From positions 1-64,000 of the forward strand of contig NZ_LOPS01000050.1 of the NCBI RefSeq assembly GCF_001481295.1: DNA of 64,000 bases, read 5' to 3'. Below the pieces are notes generated by a model. It ran no database searches. It was not told the origin of the DNA and saw nothing but the letters and a program-made list of their open reading frames with translations. Both the position numbers and the translations under genes were made by a program. Of this stretch, positions 35,491-44,199 are shown piece by piece. This DNA comes from Candidatus Methanomethylophilus sp. 1R26. Lineage in GTDB: Archaea > Thermoplasmatota > Thermoplasmata > Methanomassiliicoccales > Methanomethylophilaceae. Numbering within the stretch: position 1 is the first letter of the stretch; each line of letters opens with the position of its first letter.

Positions 35491-37640
35491 CCGCAGCACC
35501 CCCCGGGACCGTTCCCGGCGCCGCACCCGGCATGACCGTCCGAACGGTACGCGACCGCCTCCGGCGGGAGATGCAGGGAGCGCACGATCCTCCCGGCCCA
35601 GTCGAGGGCGCCGTCCGTGCCGTAATACCTCTCGCCGAGGCCGGTCCACGGGAGGCCGGCCCTCCCGGCGCGCATGTCGCCGGAGACGATCAGGTCCGCG
35701 GAGACCTTCTCCGCCTCCTCCCTGAGGGCGCACAGCGGGACCTCCTCGGCCCGGGGGATCTCCGGGTGCTCCGACGGAGGCTCCCCGCGGTCGACGAAGT
35801 TCGCCGGCCAGTGGGCGATCTCGGCCACCTCCATCCCCAGGTCCTGCAGGACGTCGATGTGCCAGTCTAGGTCGAAGTCGGACCTGGTGTAGATCAGCGC
35901 CCTCTTCCCGGCGGCCTTCGGCCGGAGGCGGGAGAGCCCCTCTTCATAGCGCTTTCTCTCGGCGGCCAGGAAGGCCGCGCCGGCCTCCTCCCTCCCGGTC
36001 ATCTCCGAGAGGGCCTTCACCCAGCCTTCCAGCCCTCTCATGCCGTGCATGAAGGGCACCGTGCGCACCTCCCGGTGCGCCTTCACCGCCTCCGCGATCT
36101 TCGAGTAGAGCCCGCGGGGCTCCACCTGCAGCAGGTACCGGGCCTCGGAGACCGCCAGGATGTCCTCCATGCGGGCGGTGTCGGTGAACCCTGTCGCCCT
36201 CCTGAGCCCGAAGGCTCCCAGGATGCGGTCCAGCTCCGCGCGGCCTTCGGCAGCGGCGGCCATGCTGCCGCCCATCCCGAGCATGGCGGCCGTGTCCGGC
36301 ACCGGCTCCCTGTCCCAGTCGACCAGGCCCGCCAGGGCCCTCGCGGCCCCGCCGAAGCACCCCCATTTGGAGCCGAGGAACTTCCTGTCCGAGGGGACGA
36401 CGATGACGTGCGCGTCCTCCAGGCGCATGTCATCGGCGATGCTCTGAAGGTCGGAGCCGAGGATCTCCGAGGTGCAGGTGCGCACCACGAAGATCCACCT
36501 GAAACCGTCAGCGTAGGCCCTCGAGATTGCGTCGCGCAGGGCCCCTGCGTCGCCCGCGAAGGACGACAATCCGTCCACGCCGCTGCTGTAGACGTTGCAT
36601 GCCCTGGCGACCCCTCTGGAGAACGACGTCCAGTAGGTCTCCCTCCTCCAGGCGTACTCGTCGAGGAAGGCGCAGTTCCGGGGCCCGTGCAGGACCACGG
36701 CGGCGTCCGCGATTCCGGAAAGCAGCTCGAAGGCCCCGTGAGAGGTGCAGGCGGGCATGACGAACCTCCCGCGGTAGGAGATCCCGCGCTCGCTGTCGTA
36801 GGAGTCGAAGCCGCAGGTGTTTCGTACTGCGGCGCCGGAGGTGTCGGTGACCGGCTGCCCGGCGGCGATCTGGGTCATGGCCCTGTCTGAAAGCGGGGAG
36901 GCTTTGACCCCCATCAGCTCCCCTTTCATCGCATCCTCCACTGCATCCGCCAGGGCATTGAGCTGCCTCGCGGGCTCCGAATCTGGGAACAGGGAGCACA
37001 GCGTCCTCCCGGCGGCCTCCGCCTTGGAGAACAGGGGGCTCCTGCCGATCTCGGCGACGATCGGCACCCCGGAGGCGGCGGAGAAGGACTCGGCCCTCGC
37101 GCGGTCCTGCGGGTCGCGGCTGTTGAGCACCAGGCCCAGCACGCAGGGCGTCCCGTTGAGGTTGACGATGCCGCGCAGGATGTTGTTGGCGGCGTAGAGC
37201 GCCATGAACTCCTCGGAGACGATGATGAGGATGCCGTCGACGTTGTTCCGGCGCATGGGGACGCTGAACCCGCCGCAGACGACATCGCCCAGGACGTCGC
37301 AGATGCGGACGTCGGTGCCTTCCGGGGTGTGGTCCTCCATGTAGGAGAACATGGCGGTCATGCCCTTGCCGGCGCAGCCGATGCCGGGCTCGGCTCCGCC
37401 GCATTCCACGCAGGAGATCCCGTTGTCGCCTTCCTGCACTGCGTCGCCTTCCTTCTCGGTCAGGCAGTCGAGGAAGGTCCGCTGGGGGACCCCGCCGGTC
37501 AGGAGGCGGGTGGAGTCGTGCTTGGGGTCGCAGCCGATGTGGAGGACCTTGTGGCCGCGGAGGCTCAGGAGATAGGAGAGGTTGGAGGAGACGGCGGACT
37601 TGCCGACGCCTCCTTTGCCGTAGACGGCGAGGCGGTACAT
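35487..37640 (-). CDS. Fused NifH-like reductase and NifD-like catalytic subunit
   Basis: About 717 residues from MYRLAVYGKGGVGKSA (37640). Longer starts at 37658 and 37676 overlap the operator. Residues 1-250 are a complete NifH-like ATPase: P-loop GKGGVGKS (9-16), CDPKHDST (37-44), 4Fe-4S ligands Cys89 (EPGIGCAGKG) and Cys122 (DVLGDVVCGG). Residues 275-717 are NifD-like with Cys298 (VMPACTSHG), Cys323 (HGPRNCAF) and Cys389 (VVRTCTSEILGSDLQ). In F430 synthesis (CfbC/CfbD), chlorophyll and nitrogenase systems these are separate chains. Fusion of the ATP-dependent electron donor to its acceptor is unusual. Very GC-rich compared with the neighbouring transporter set 3. Confidence 0.88.
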   Translation of the reverse strand: MYRLAVYGKGGVGKSAVSSNLSYLLSLRGHKVLHIGCDPKHDSTRLLTGGVPQRTFLDCLTEKEGDAVQEGDNGISCVECGGAEPGIGCAGKGMTAMFSYMEDHTPEGTDVRICDVLGDVVCGGFSVPMRRNNVDGILIIVSEEFMALYAANNILRGIVNLNGTPCVLGLVLNSRDPQDRARAESFSAASGVPIVAEIGRSPLFSKAEAAGRTLCSLFPDSEPARQLNALADAVEDAMKGELMGVKASPLSDRAMTQIAAGQPVTDTSGAAVRNTCGFDSYDSERGISYRGRFVMPACTSHGAFELLSGIADAAVVLHGPRNCAFLDEYAWRRETYWTSFSRGVARACNVYSSGVDGLSSFAGDAGALRDAISRAYADGFRWIFVVRTCTSEILGSDLQSIADDMRLEDAHVIVVPSDRKFLGSKWGCFGGAARALAGLVDWDREPVPDTAAMLGMGGSMAAAAEGRAELDRILGAFGLRRATGFTDTARMEDILAVSEARYLLQVEPRGLYSKIAEAVKAHREVRTVPFMHGMRGLEGWVKALSEMTGREEAGAAFLAAERKRYEEGLSRLRPKAAGKRALIYTRSDFDLDWHIDVLQDLGMEVAEIAHWPANFVDRGEPPSEHPEIPRAEEVPLCALREEAEKVSADLIVSGDMRAGRAGLPWTGLGERYYGTDGALDWAGRIVRSLHLPPEAVAYRSDGHAGCGAGNGPGGCCG

Positions 37641-37659
37641 TCTGGAGGGGATATGCATA

Positions 37660-37676
37660 TTGGATATATATTCCAT
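37660..37676. promoter_or_regulatory. Degenerate operator/TATA before the NifHD gene
   Basis: TTGGATATATATTCCAT keeps one half-site (TTGGAT) and most of the other. Its central TATATA lies about 25-30 bases before ATG 37640, right for a leaderless mRNA. This suggests NifHD-NifK is transcribed from its own regulated promoter, although it also follows the set 3 operon. Confidence 0.6.
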
Positions 37677-38479
37677 CTAAACCCGGAAGATGCAATCCTC
37701 AGTCACTGTTCGAGAATGCTGAACCGAGGATGATATGAGGCGTCCGTGATCGACGATGACCTCTGCCTCTATCCCATAAACCGTTTCCACAGTCTCTTTG
37801 GTAATGACTTCCTCCGGCGGCCCGACCTTGTAGATCTCCCCGGGAGGGCGCATCACTATCACTTCATGAGCATATTTGGCCGAGATGTTGAGGTCGTGGC
37901 TGATCATCAAAACAATCATATCATCTTCTTCGGCAAGAGCACGCAAAAGTTCTGTAACATACACCTGATGCTTCACATCGAGATTGGATGTGGGCTCGTC
38001 TAGGATCAGCATCTTCGGTTTCTGGACCAACCCTCTGGCGATTGCTACCTTCTGATGCTGACCTGCAGACAGTTCATTGAAACCGCGCATGGCCAGATTT
38101 CGATACCCATCATCTTCATGACCTGATGGACTATCCTGAGATCCTCTTTGCTTGTCTTCCATTTCTGACGGCTATAGCGTCCGATCATGATCGAATCTAT
38201 GACCGGCATAGAGAACAGGTCCTCCGTCTTGACTGGAACATAAGCCACCGATTTTGAAAGCTCTTTCAGGGATATTTCCTTCAGATTACGGCCGTCGATG
38301 AAGACATCTCCTGAGGTCGGAGATAGGAGTTTGTTCATGCACTTTATCAGAGTGGACTTCCCGACACCGTTGGGACCTACGACACAGTAGAGGCCCGGTT
38401 TATCGATCCTGAGATTGATGTCACGGAGAACAGGCAATTTGCCGTAGGAGAAATCGACATGGGACAAAATCATCTCCAT
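37677..38479 (-). CDS. FecE/BtuD-type ABC importer ATPase, set 3 (one frameshift; ends in TAG)
   Basis: Start ATG 38479 (MEMILSHVDFSYGK). Walker A GPNGVGKSTLIKC, then a break near 38099 (one base missing restores NLAMRGFNELSAGQHQK), then Walker B MLILDEPTSNLD and MISHDLN. Nearly the same as set 1. It ends in TAG directly followed in the same frame by ATG of the longest NifHD frame, so UAG readthrough would fuse ATPase and NifHD. The operator located there argues that this TAG normally stops translation. Confidence 0.88.
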
Positions 38480-38483
38480 GCTT

Positions 38484-39626
38484 TCACCCCCATACTCTGC
38501 TGTCACGTTTCAGGATTATCCACAGGAACATCGGACCTCCGATGAATGCCGTTATGACTCCCACCTGAATTGTGGCAGGAGCAATTATCGTTCTTCCTAC
38601 AAGATCGGCAAGAATCAGGAGTGCCGCTCCGAACAGCATGGATGCAGGAAGCAAGTAACGGTTGTCTGCTCCTATGAAAATCCTTACAATGTGAGGGGCC
38701 ACAAGCCCTACAAATCCTATCAAGCCTGTGAAACTCACTACTGATGCCGCCATAAGAGCCACGATCACCATACAGATTTCGCGCAGAGTATCGGCATTGA
38801 TACCGAGAGACTTGGCGCTGTCATCTCCGGTAGCAAGAACATTGAGTTTCTTAGACAGGAACTGCAGAGCAACGATGCCGGGAACAACAACCGCCAACAT
38901 GACCGGCACATCATCCCAACCGGCATAGGTCAGAGTGCCGACGCTCCACTGATATATCTCTTGAAGGGACTCGGCATCAGCCCACAGCTTAATCATCGTT
39001 GTGCAGGCGTTGAATATGTACATCACAGCGATGCCTGCCATTATCATGACTGTAGGGGAGGTATTCTTGATCCTCGCAACCAATATGATGACAAGCATCG
39101 GCATGAGCGAGAACACGAAAGCATTGGCCACGATCGAAGTGGATCCGAAGATGCTAATGCCCATGATAGATGCTAAGGTTGCGCCGAACATCGCTCCCGA
39201 TGAAACGCCTGTGGTGTAAGGATCGGCAAGAGGATTCATCAGCGTGCTCTGCATCACGGCCCCGCAGATGGCCAGAGCGGCACCGGTGATGATACCGATC
39301 ACAATCCAGGGCGCTCTGAGATTGATTATCACGTAATCCTTGTTGACGTCCGTTATATTGTCCGTAAGATGGTCCCAGATAATCGCATAAGTCTCCCAAA
39401 ACCCAATATCATACCCTCCTACTGTGAGAGCATAACCGGTAACCAGGAAGATCACGGCCAAACAGATGGCCATGAATACCCATTTCCTGAGAATGTATCT
39501 TGAATAATCCTCATAGGCTTCATCAATTTCAGAACTGTCTTCGGCCTCTTCCCACATCCTGACCGAATCCAGAACAGCTGATTTCAGCAACGGGTCCCTG
39601 ATGACTTCATCTTTCACATTCTCCAC
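38484..39626 (-). CDS. FecCD/BtuC-type ABC permease, set 3
   Basis: 380 residues, intact, start GTG 39626. An acidic cytoplasmic N-terminus of ~50 residues precedes the first helix (WVFMAICLAVIFLVTGYAL). Motifs: [38 protein letters not shown] and [20 protein letters not shown]. Very similar to set 1, so sets 1 and 3 are duplicates while set 2 is more distant. Noticeably AT-richer than the nif-like genes. Confidence 0.93.
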   Translation of the reverse strand: MENVKDEVIRDPLLKSAVLDSVRMWEEAEDSSEIDEAYEDYSRYILRKWVFMAICLAVIFLVTGYALTVGGYDIGFWETYAIIWDHLTDNITDVNKDYVIINLRAPWIVIGIITGAALAICGAVMQSTLMNPLADPYTTGVSSGAMFGATLASIMGISIFGSTSIVANAFVFSLMPMLVIILVARIKNTSPTVMIMAGIAVMYIFNACTTMIKLWADAESLQEIYQWSVGTLTYAGWDDVPVMLAVVVPGIVALQFLSKKLNVLATGDDSAKSLGINADTLREICMVIVALMAASVVSFTGLIGFVGLVAPHIVRIFIGADNRYLLPASMLFGAALLILADLVGRTIIAPATIQVGVITAFIGGPMFLWIILKRDSRVWG

Positions 39627-39672
39627 CAGACATAGAGAGAAAACGGCCGGGCAATGCCCAGCCTGAAAAGTT

Positions 39673-41013
39673 TCAGCTCATTCCGTAGACGATGAGCCCG
39701 CCGCACTTCGTGATATCAGTGTACTTCAGTTCTGTGAAATTGTCAATGGACTCTTTGAAGTAATTCCAGGCTGTTGCTTCGTCGAAAATATCGGGCCACA
39801 TCATGGAACATAACAAAGGCAGAGTACCGATGCCGAGAGTGGTGCCCATCGAATCATAACTGATTCCGAACATCTTGCCGTTCGCATAAGCATCTGTCTT
39901 CTCATACAGTGCAAACTTCTCGTCGAATATCTTCTGCACCTCGTCAGGATCGTCAAGTGCACTCAGAGATGCGACTAACGACACCACGATGAAGTCCGGA
40001 TTCTTCTTCATTATGTCCTCTGTCTGAATCACCGGACAGCTGCCGTTGTCGGACACGATGAGATCATTCATAGGAAGAAGAGACATAGCATAAACATCGC
40101 CGAGCATCGAACCGCTGGGATTCTTGGTATCGACGGTATTCTCCACCAGACTGTCGGGGTTGTACGGCATAACATAGGTGTATTCTTTGGTCAGTTTCTT
40201 GGCATTCTCCTCGATATAAGCTGCCACACCGTCGAAATAGTCGGCATATTTCTGAGCCGCCTCTTCGCAGGAGCATAGGGTTCCGAGAGTGATGATCGAT
40301 GAAATGACGTCAATCCCACTGGCGCTTTGGCCAGAGCCCTTGACCATCAGCACATCAATGCCGATTTCCTTCAGCCGGTCGTATCTGTCCTGGTTTCCTG
40401 CACCGAGAACAGCTTTAACATCAGTCTTCATCAGCAGCTCACTGTCGAATGTGTAATTTGTCCCCACCATGGTGAAGCTATTGCAGCCAGGGAACATGTC
40501 TTCCTTGTAATTGATCACACGATCGGTAGAGGCAGTGATGCGGTCATAAATGCCCAGGGCCATAGCGTCATAACACCCGTAGTACATGTTGACGGCGTAG
40601 TCTCAGGTTATAGGATAGGAAACTGAGTATGTGTTGCCGTTCGATCCGGTGTAGTACATGTTGATTTTGTCGGTCTCGTCGCCTTTGACATCGAGAAGTT
40701 TCTCCAGATGATCAACATCTTTCTGATCGAGCACTCCATCAGCGTTGGTATCAGCATACGGATTCGCTTTGCAGTCCCATCCCCCGTTCGCAATGAAGGC
40801 CTTTATCATCGCAAGATCGTCAGCGTCCAGATCATCATCGTTGTCTGCATTTCCGAATACAACAAGCCGCGAAGGGACGCTGCTAATGTAAACAGATCCC
40901 TCCTTCGATCCATTATCATCATCGTCATCGCTCATCACGACATATGCCGCAACGGCAGCAACCGCTACCACGGCAATTATGCCGACAGTCAATATTGTGA
41001 ACTTAGAATCCAT
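39673..41013 (-). CDS. Binding protein with dockerin-like repeats, set 3, interrupted by in-frame TGA
   Basis: ATG 41013 gives anchor ILTVGIIAVVAVAAVAAYVV, an Asp-rich linker, and two dockerin-like loops (GNADNDDDLDADDLAMI and DTNADGVLDQKDVDHL). After SVSYPIT the frame meets TGA (40603-40605) and then continues in the same frame DYAVNMYYGCYDAMALGIYD through a full FecB/BtuF-like domain. A CGA-to-TGA change is the simplest reading. No sign of selenocysteine machinery is visible. Could be a true nonsense mutation, since sets 1 and 3 are redundant. Confidence 0.85.
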
Positions 41014-41022
41014 CGGAATCTA

Positions 41023-41039
41023 TTGGATTATACATCCAA
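41023..41039. promoter_or_regulatory. Operator palindrome, set 3 promoter
   Basis: TTGGATTATACATCCAA, ten bases before the binding-protein ATG on the minus strand. The best match to the locus consensus. Confidence 0.8.
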
Positions 41040-41229
41040 GTAGGTATATAATGTTTCCATGAGAAATTCGACAACCCCTGAAACCACACGACTATCACTA
41101 GATTTCAAAGAAATGCGTGAAAAAATCAACTTAAATGTGCATTAAACTAGGTTTAATAATTATCATTGATATAGAACGAAATGCGACCAGACCCAACTTT
41201 GACAAATACGTCCGAAAACTGCGGAAACA

Positions 41230-41497
41230 TAATCGGAGTAGAAGACCTAACGATGAAAAGGTTCAGCGAACTCTCTGCGGCCAGCGACCTCACGATATTG
41301 ATGATCAGCCACGACCTGAACCTGGCCGCAAAATTCGCCGAAGGATAATTCTCATGGCCGAACCAGGAATCATCCGCAGCATCGGGACACCTGAGGAGGT
41401 GCTGACGGAGAAGAACATCGAGGAGGTCTACAGGGTTTCCTGCAGGGTCATCGATGACTGCGGTTCTCCGCACATCATCCTTCAGTACATCGCCTGA
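41230..41497 (+). pseudogene. Relic of an ABC importer ATPase
   Basis: Fragments GVEDLTMKRFSELSA and LTILMISHDLNLAAKFAE are joined with the Walker B region deleted. After a further frame change the C-terminus follows (GTPEEVLTEKNIEEVYRV), matching the intact ATPases of the locus. No promoter or start. A decayed fourth copy in opposite orientation. Confidence 0.75.
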
Positions 41498-41500
41498 ATC

Positions 41501-41830
41501 TCAGATCTCCGGCACAACGGCGAAGAACACGAGGTCCTCGTTCCCCTCGCAGATGACAGTGTGAGAAGAACCGCACGGACAGTAGTGGCAGACTCCTGGT
41601 TCAAGTGCCTCTTCCTTCCCGTCGCAGATTGCCTTTCCGTGCCCGCTGATAATGTACTCGATCTCGCGGTTTGAACTGTGGGTATGAAGCCCGACTGTGC
41701 ACCCGGGACGCACGCGCATCATCATGATCTTGACGGCGCCGTCCTTGAAGAGCTTCTGGAGGACGGAGCCCTCGCCGCCCTGGAAGGACTTGATCTCATT
41801 CTCCGGCATGCTGTTGAAGTCGATTCTCAT
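41501..41830 (-). CDS. Small cupin-domain protein
   Basis: 109 residues, single cupin barrel. Metal ligands are likely His in VGLHTHSSNREIEY (two His and a Glu) and His in GSSHTVICEG. Motifs GCTVGLHTH and PGVCHYCPCGSSH fit the two conserved cupin boxes. Stand-alone small cupins may be isomerases, dioxygenases or ligand binders. The substrate is unknown. It lies beside the uptake locus but has its own promoter (TTTTAAATT). Confidence 0.85.
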   Translation of the reverse strand: MRIDFNSMPENEIKSFQGGEGSVLQKLFKDGAVKIMMMRVRPGCTVGLHTHSSNREIEYIISGHGKAICDGKEEALEPGVCHYCPCGSSHTVICEGNEDLVFFAVVPEI

Positions 41831-41884
41831 GCCTGAGGATTTTAAATTGACAGATAAATTGATTTTCGATATTGAAATGAAATT

Positions 41885-41926
41885 ATGAAATCACCACAAA
41901 ACCAATTTTGCGTGCAGTGATTTCAT
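41885..41926. repeat. 10-bp inverted repeat in the gap before the AIPR gene
   Basis: ATGAAATCAC (41885-41894) and GTGATTTCAT (41917-41926) are perfect inverted arms 22 bases apart, in an otherwise AT-rich non-coding gap. Operator or insertion scar; no further support. Confidence 0.4.
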
Positions 41927-42063
41927 CGGCTTCTCCGGAAAACAAACATGCTAGCGCTAAGGTTCTAACATACAATTGTTAGCAAGTTGCTTTTCATCGT
42001 GATGTTAGAAAATTGAATAAATAACCTGTTATATGTAAATACTTGAACGTCTATATCATCAGT

Positions 42064-44174
42064 ATGGAAATGGAAGAATTCAGGCACGAACTGATTTCCG
42101 ACATCAATGAGAATAACGATGACCAGGAGTCCAGAAGAGAAGCGTACCTGGGTATGGTCGTCAATGATCTGACGGAATCCAACGAAGCCGTAGGTTTTGA
42201 CGGCTGCCGCTACAACGGGAAGGCCAAGAACGGGCGCGATATCGAGATCGACGGTTATCATTATGATGAGGACGACGGCACGCTCTGCGTTTACATCTGC
42301 AGGTACATCGGCGGGGATGAAGCAGAGACCCTGACCAGGGCGGAAATCGAGCACCTGCTGTCCCTGGAGACGGAATTCATCAACTCATCCTTCGACGGAA
42401 CTATCGACGAGAACAGCCCCGAAAACTCCCTGGAGCGCAACGTCGCGGATTTCATAGAACTCTACAGAGAAAAGATCCAGAGGTTCAGGCTGTACATCAT
42501 AACCGATAAAGTCCAGACAAGCAGGACCGTGAAGAACCTGAGCATCGATCTCGACGGGAAGAACGCGCAGATCAGCATCTTCGACATCAGGAAGTATTTC
42601 GAACTTGTCAGCAACAGCAAGGATTACGAATCCAGCGAGATCGAGCTCGAGGATTACGGGTATCCCGGAATCAGCTGCATCAAAGCCGACACCGGCGAGG
42701 AATCCGGATACGAGGCCTACCTGAGCATCATCCCGGGCAAAGTGCTCTCCGAGATTTACGATAAATACGGCTTCCATCTGCTGGAGGCCAATGTCCGCTC
42801 TTACCTCAACCACACCACCAAGATCAACAGAGGCATCAGAGGGACCATCGTCAACGAACCCGGGAAATTCTTCGCATACAACAACGGGATAACAGCAACC
42901 TGCTCGGACCTGGAGATCTCCCAGATCAACGGGAAGAGCATGATCACAAAGGTGAAGTCGCTCCAGATAGTCAACGGCTGCCAGACGATGGCTTCCATCC
43001 ACGATGCGGATGCGAACAGCCGTCCGAAGATAGATGTGAGCTCCGTAATGGTTCCCCTGAAGATCATCAAGATTGGCCCGGAGCACAACAGCGACCTCAC
43101 CATGAAGATCTCCAATTACTCCAACAGCCAGAACAAGCTGAGCGATTCGGACTTCTTCTCCAACAGCCCATTCCATATCAAGATAGAGAGGATTTCCAAG
43201 CGCCTCGATGCCCCAGCGGTTGACGGGTCGATATATTCGACCAAATGGTACTATGAGCGCGCCCGGGGCTCTTACCTGCAGGAACAGTCCGGGATGACGC
43301 CCGCTGAACGCAGGAAGTTCCGCGCAGAGCACCCCAAGAACCAGTGCATCACGAAAACGGACCTGGCCAAGTACCGCAACACCTTCGAGATGCGGCCTCA
43401 GTTCGTGAGCAAGGGGACTCAGAAGAACATGAAGAAGTTCGCTGAGACCGTGGAGAAAGAATGGAGCAACACCAAGATCAACGGGGCCTCGTTCACCGAC
43501 AACTACTACAAGGAGACGGTTGCCATGGCGATCATCTTCAAGAATCTCGAGAAGGCCATCATGAACCCTGAGCTAGCCCCTTGGTACCAGAACGGGTACA
43601 GGGCGAACATCGTGACTTATTCCATCGCCAAGCTCGTCTACGAGTTTTCCGAAATAGGCGCCTCCATCGATTACCTCCGCATCTGGGCGGATCAGAGATG
43701 CCCCGAGTGCATCAGGGATCAGCTGCTCAGCATAGGGAAGCTGGTCTTGGAAAAATTACCGCCCCGTCTCACGGGGACGTCAGGGAGTTCTGCAAGAAAG
43801 ACGATTGCTGGACCCTCATCAAGGGGATGGAGATCGACTTCCATCCCGAAGAGCTGAAACCGTACCTCAAGAGCACGGCCCGCACCAATTACGAAAGGAG
43901 AGTATCGTCCCGGCAGGAATCCGACAGAGGAAAGATGAACGCCAGGATAACGGTCGTGAATCTGGGGAACGAATTCTGGAAAAAAGCGGCCAGCTGGGCC
44001 GCTGCTTCCGGAGGATACGGGGGTGGCGAGATCTACCTGCTCAACAAAGGGGCGGAGATGGGGCCCGGGAACGTTCCGACAGAATACGATGCCGTGAAGA
44101 TGCTGAAAATCCTCGAAAAATGGAGAAGGAAGGATTCCAGTAATCGAGGCCTTGCAGCAAAAACCCGGAATTAA
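42064..44174 (+). CDS. AIPR-family abortive-infection protein (one frameshift)
   Basis: About 704 residues from ATG 42064; TTATATG about 38 bases upstream is the probable TATA box. The AIPR core shows NVRSYLNHTTKINRGIRGTI, FFAYNNGITATCSDLEI and LQIVNGCQTMASIH, the conserved N..I/NNGIT/QIVNG.QT blocks. An A run near 43754 has lost one A; restoring it joins LVLEK to ITAPSHGDVREFCKKDD. AIPR proteins are linked to phage abortive infection and accompany restriction systems of the Z1 type. The gene opens a two-gene + strand operon with the methyltransferase. Confidence 0.88.
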
Positions 44175-44199
44175 TTAATACAGGACAGTATTGAGCGGT

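Noticed and set aside
36045-36890. + strand open frame inside the NifHD gene
   Set aside because: Results from high GC third positions. No start signal and no protein-like pattern.
34186-37640. True nitrogenase (nitrogen fixation) genes
   Set aside because: No nifEN, nifB or regulators nearby, incomplete Cys pattern in the NifK-like protein, and a NifH-NifD fusion. Nitrogen fixation is not supported.
40603-40605. TGA in the set 3 binding protein as selenocysteine
   Set aside because: No hairpin or redox context seen, and TGA is the commonest normal stop in this window.
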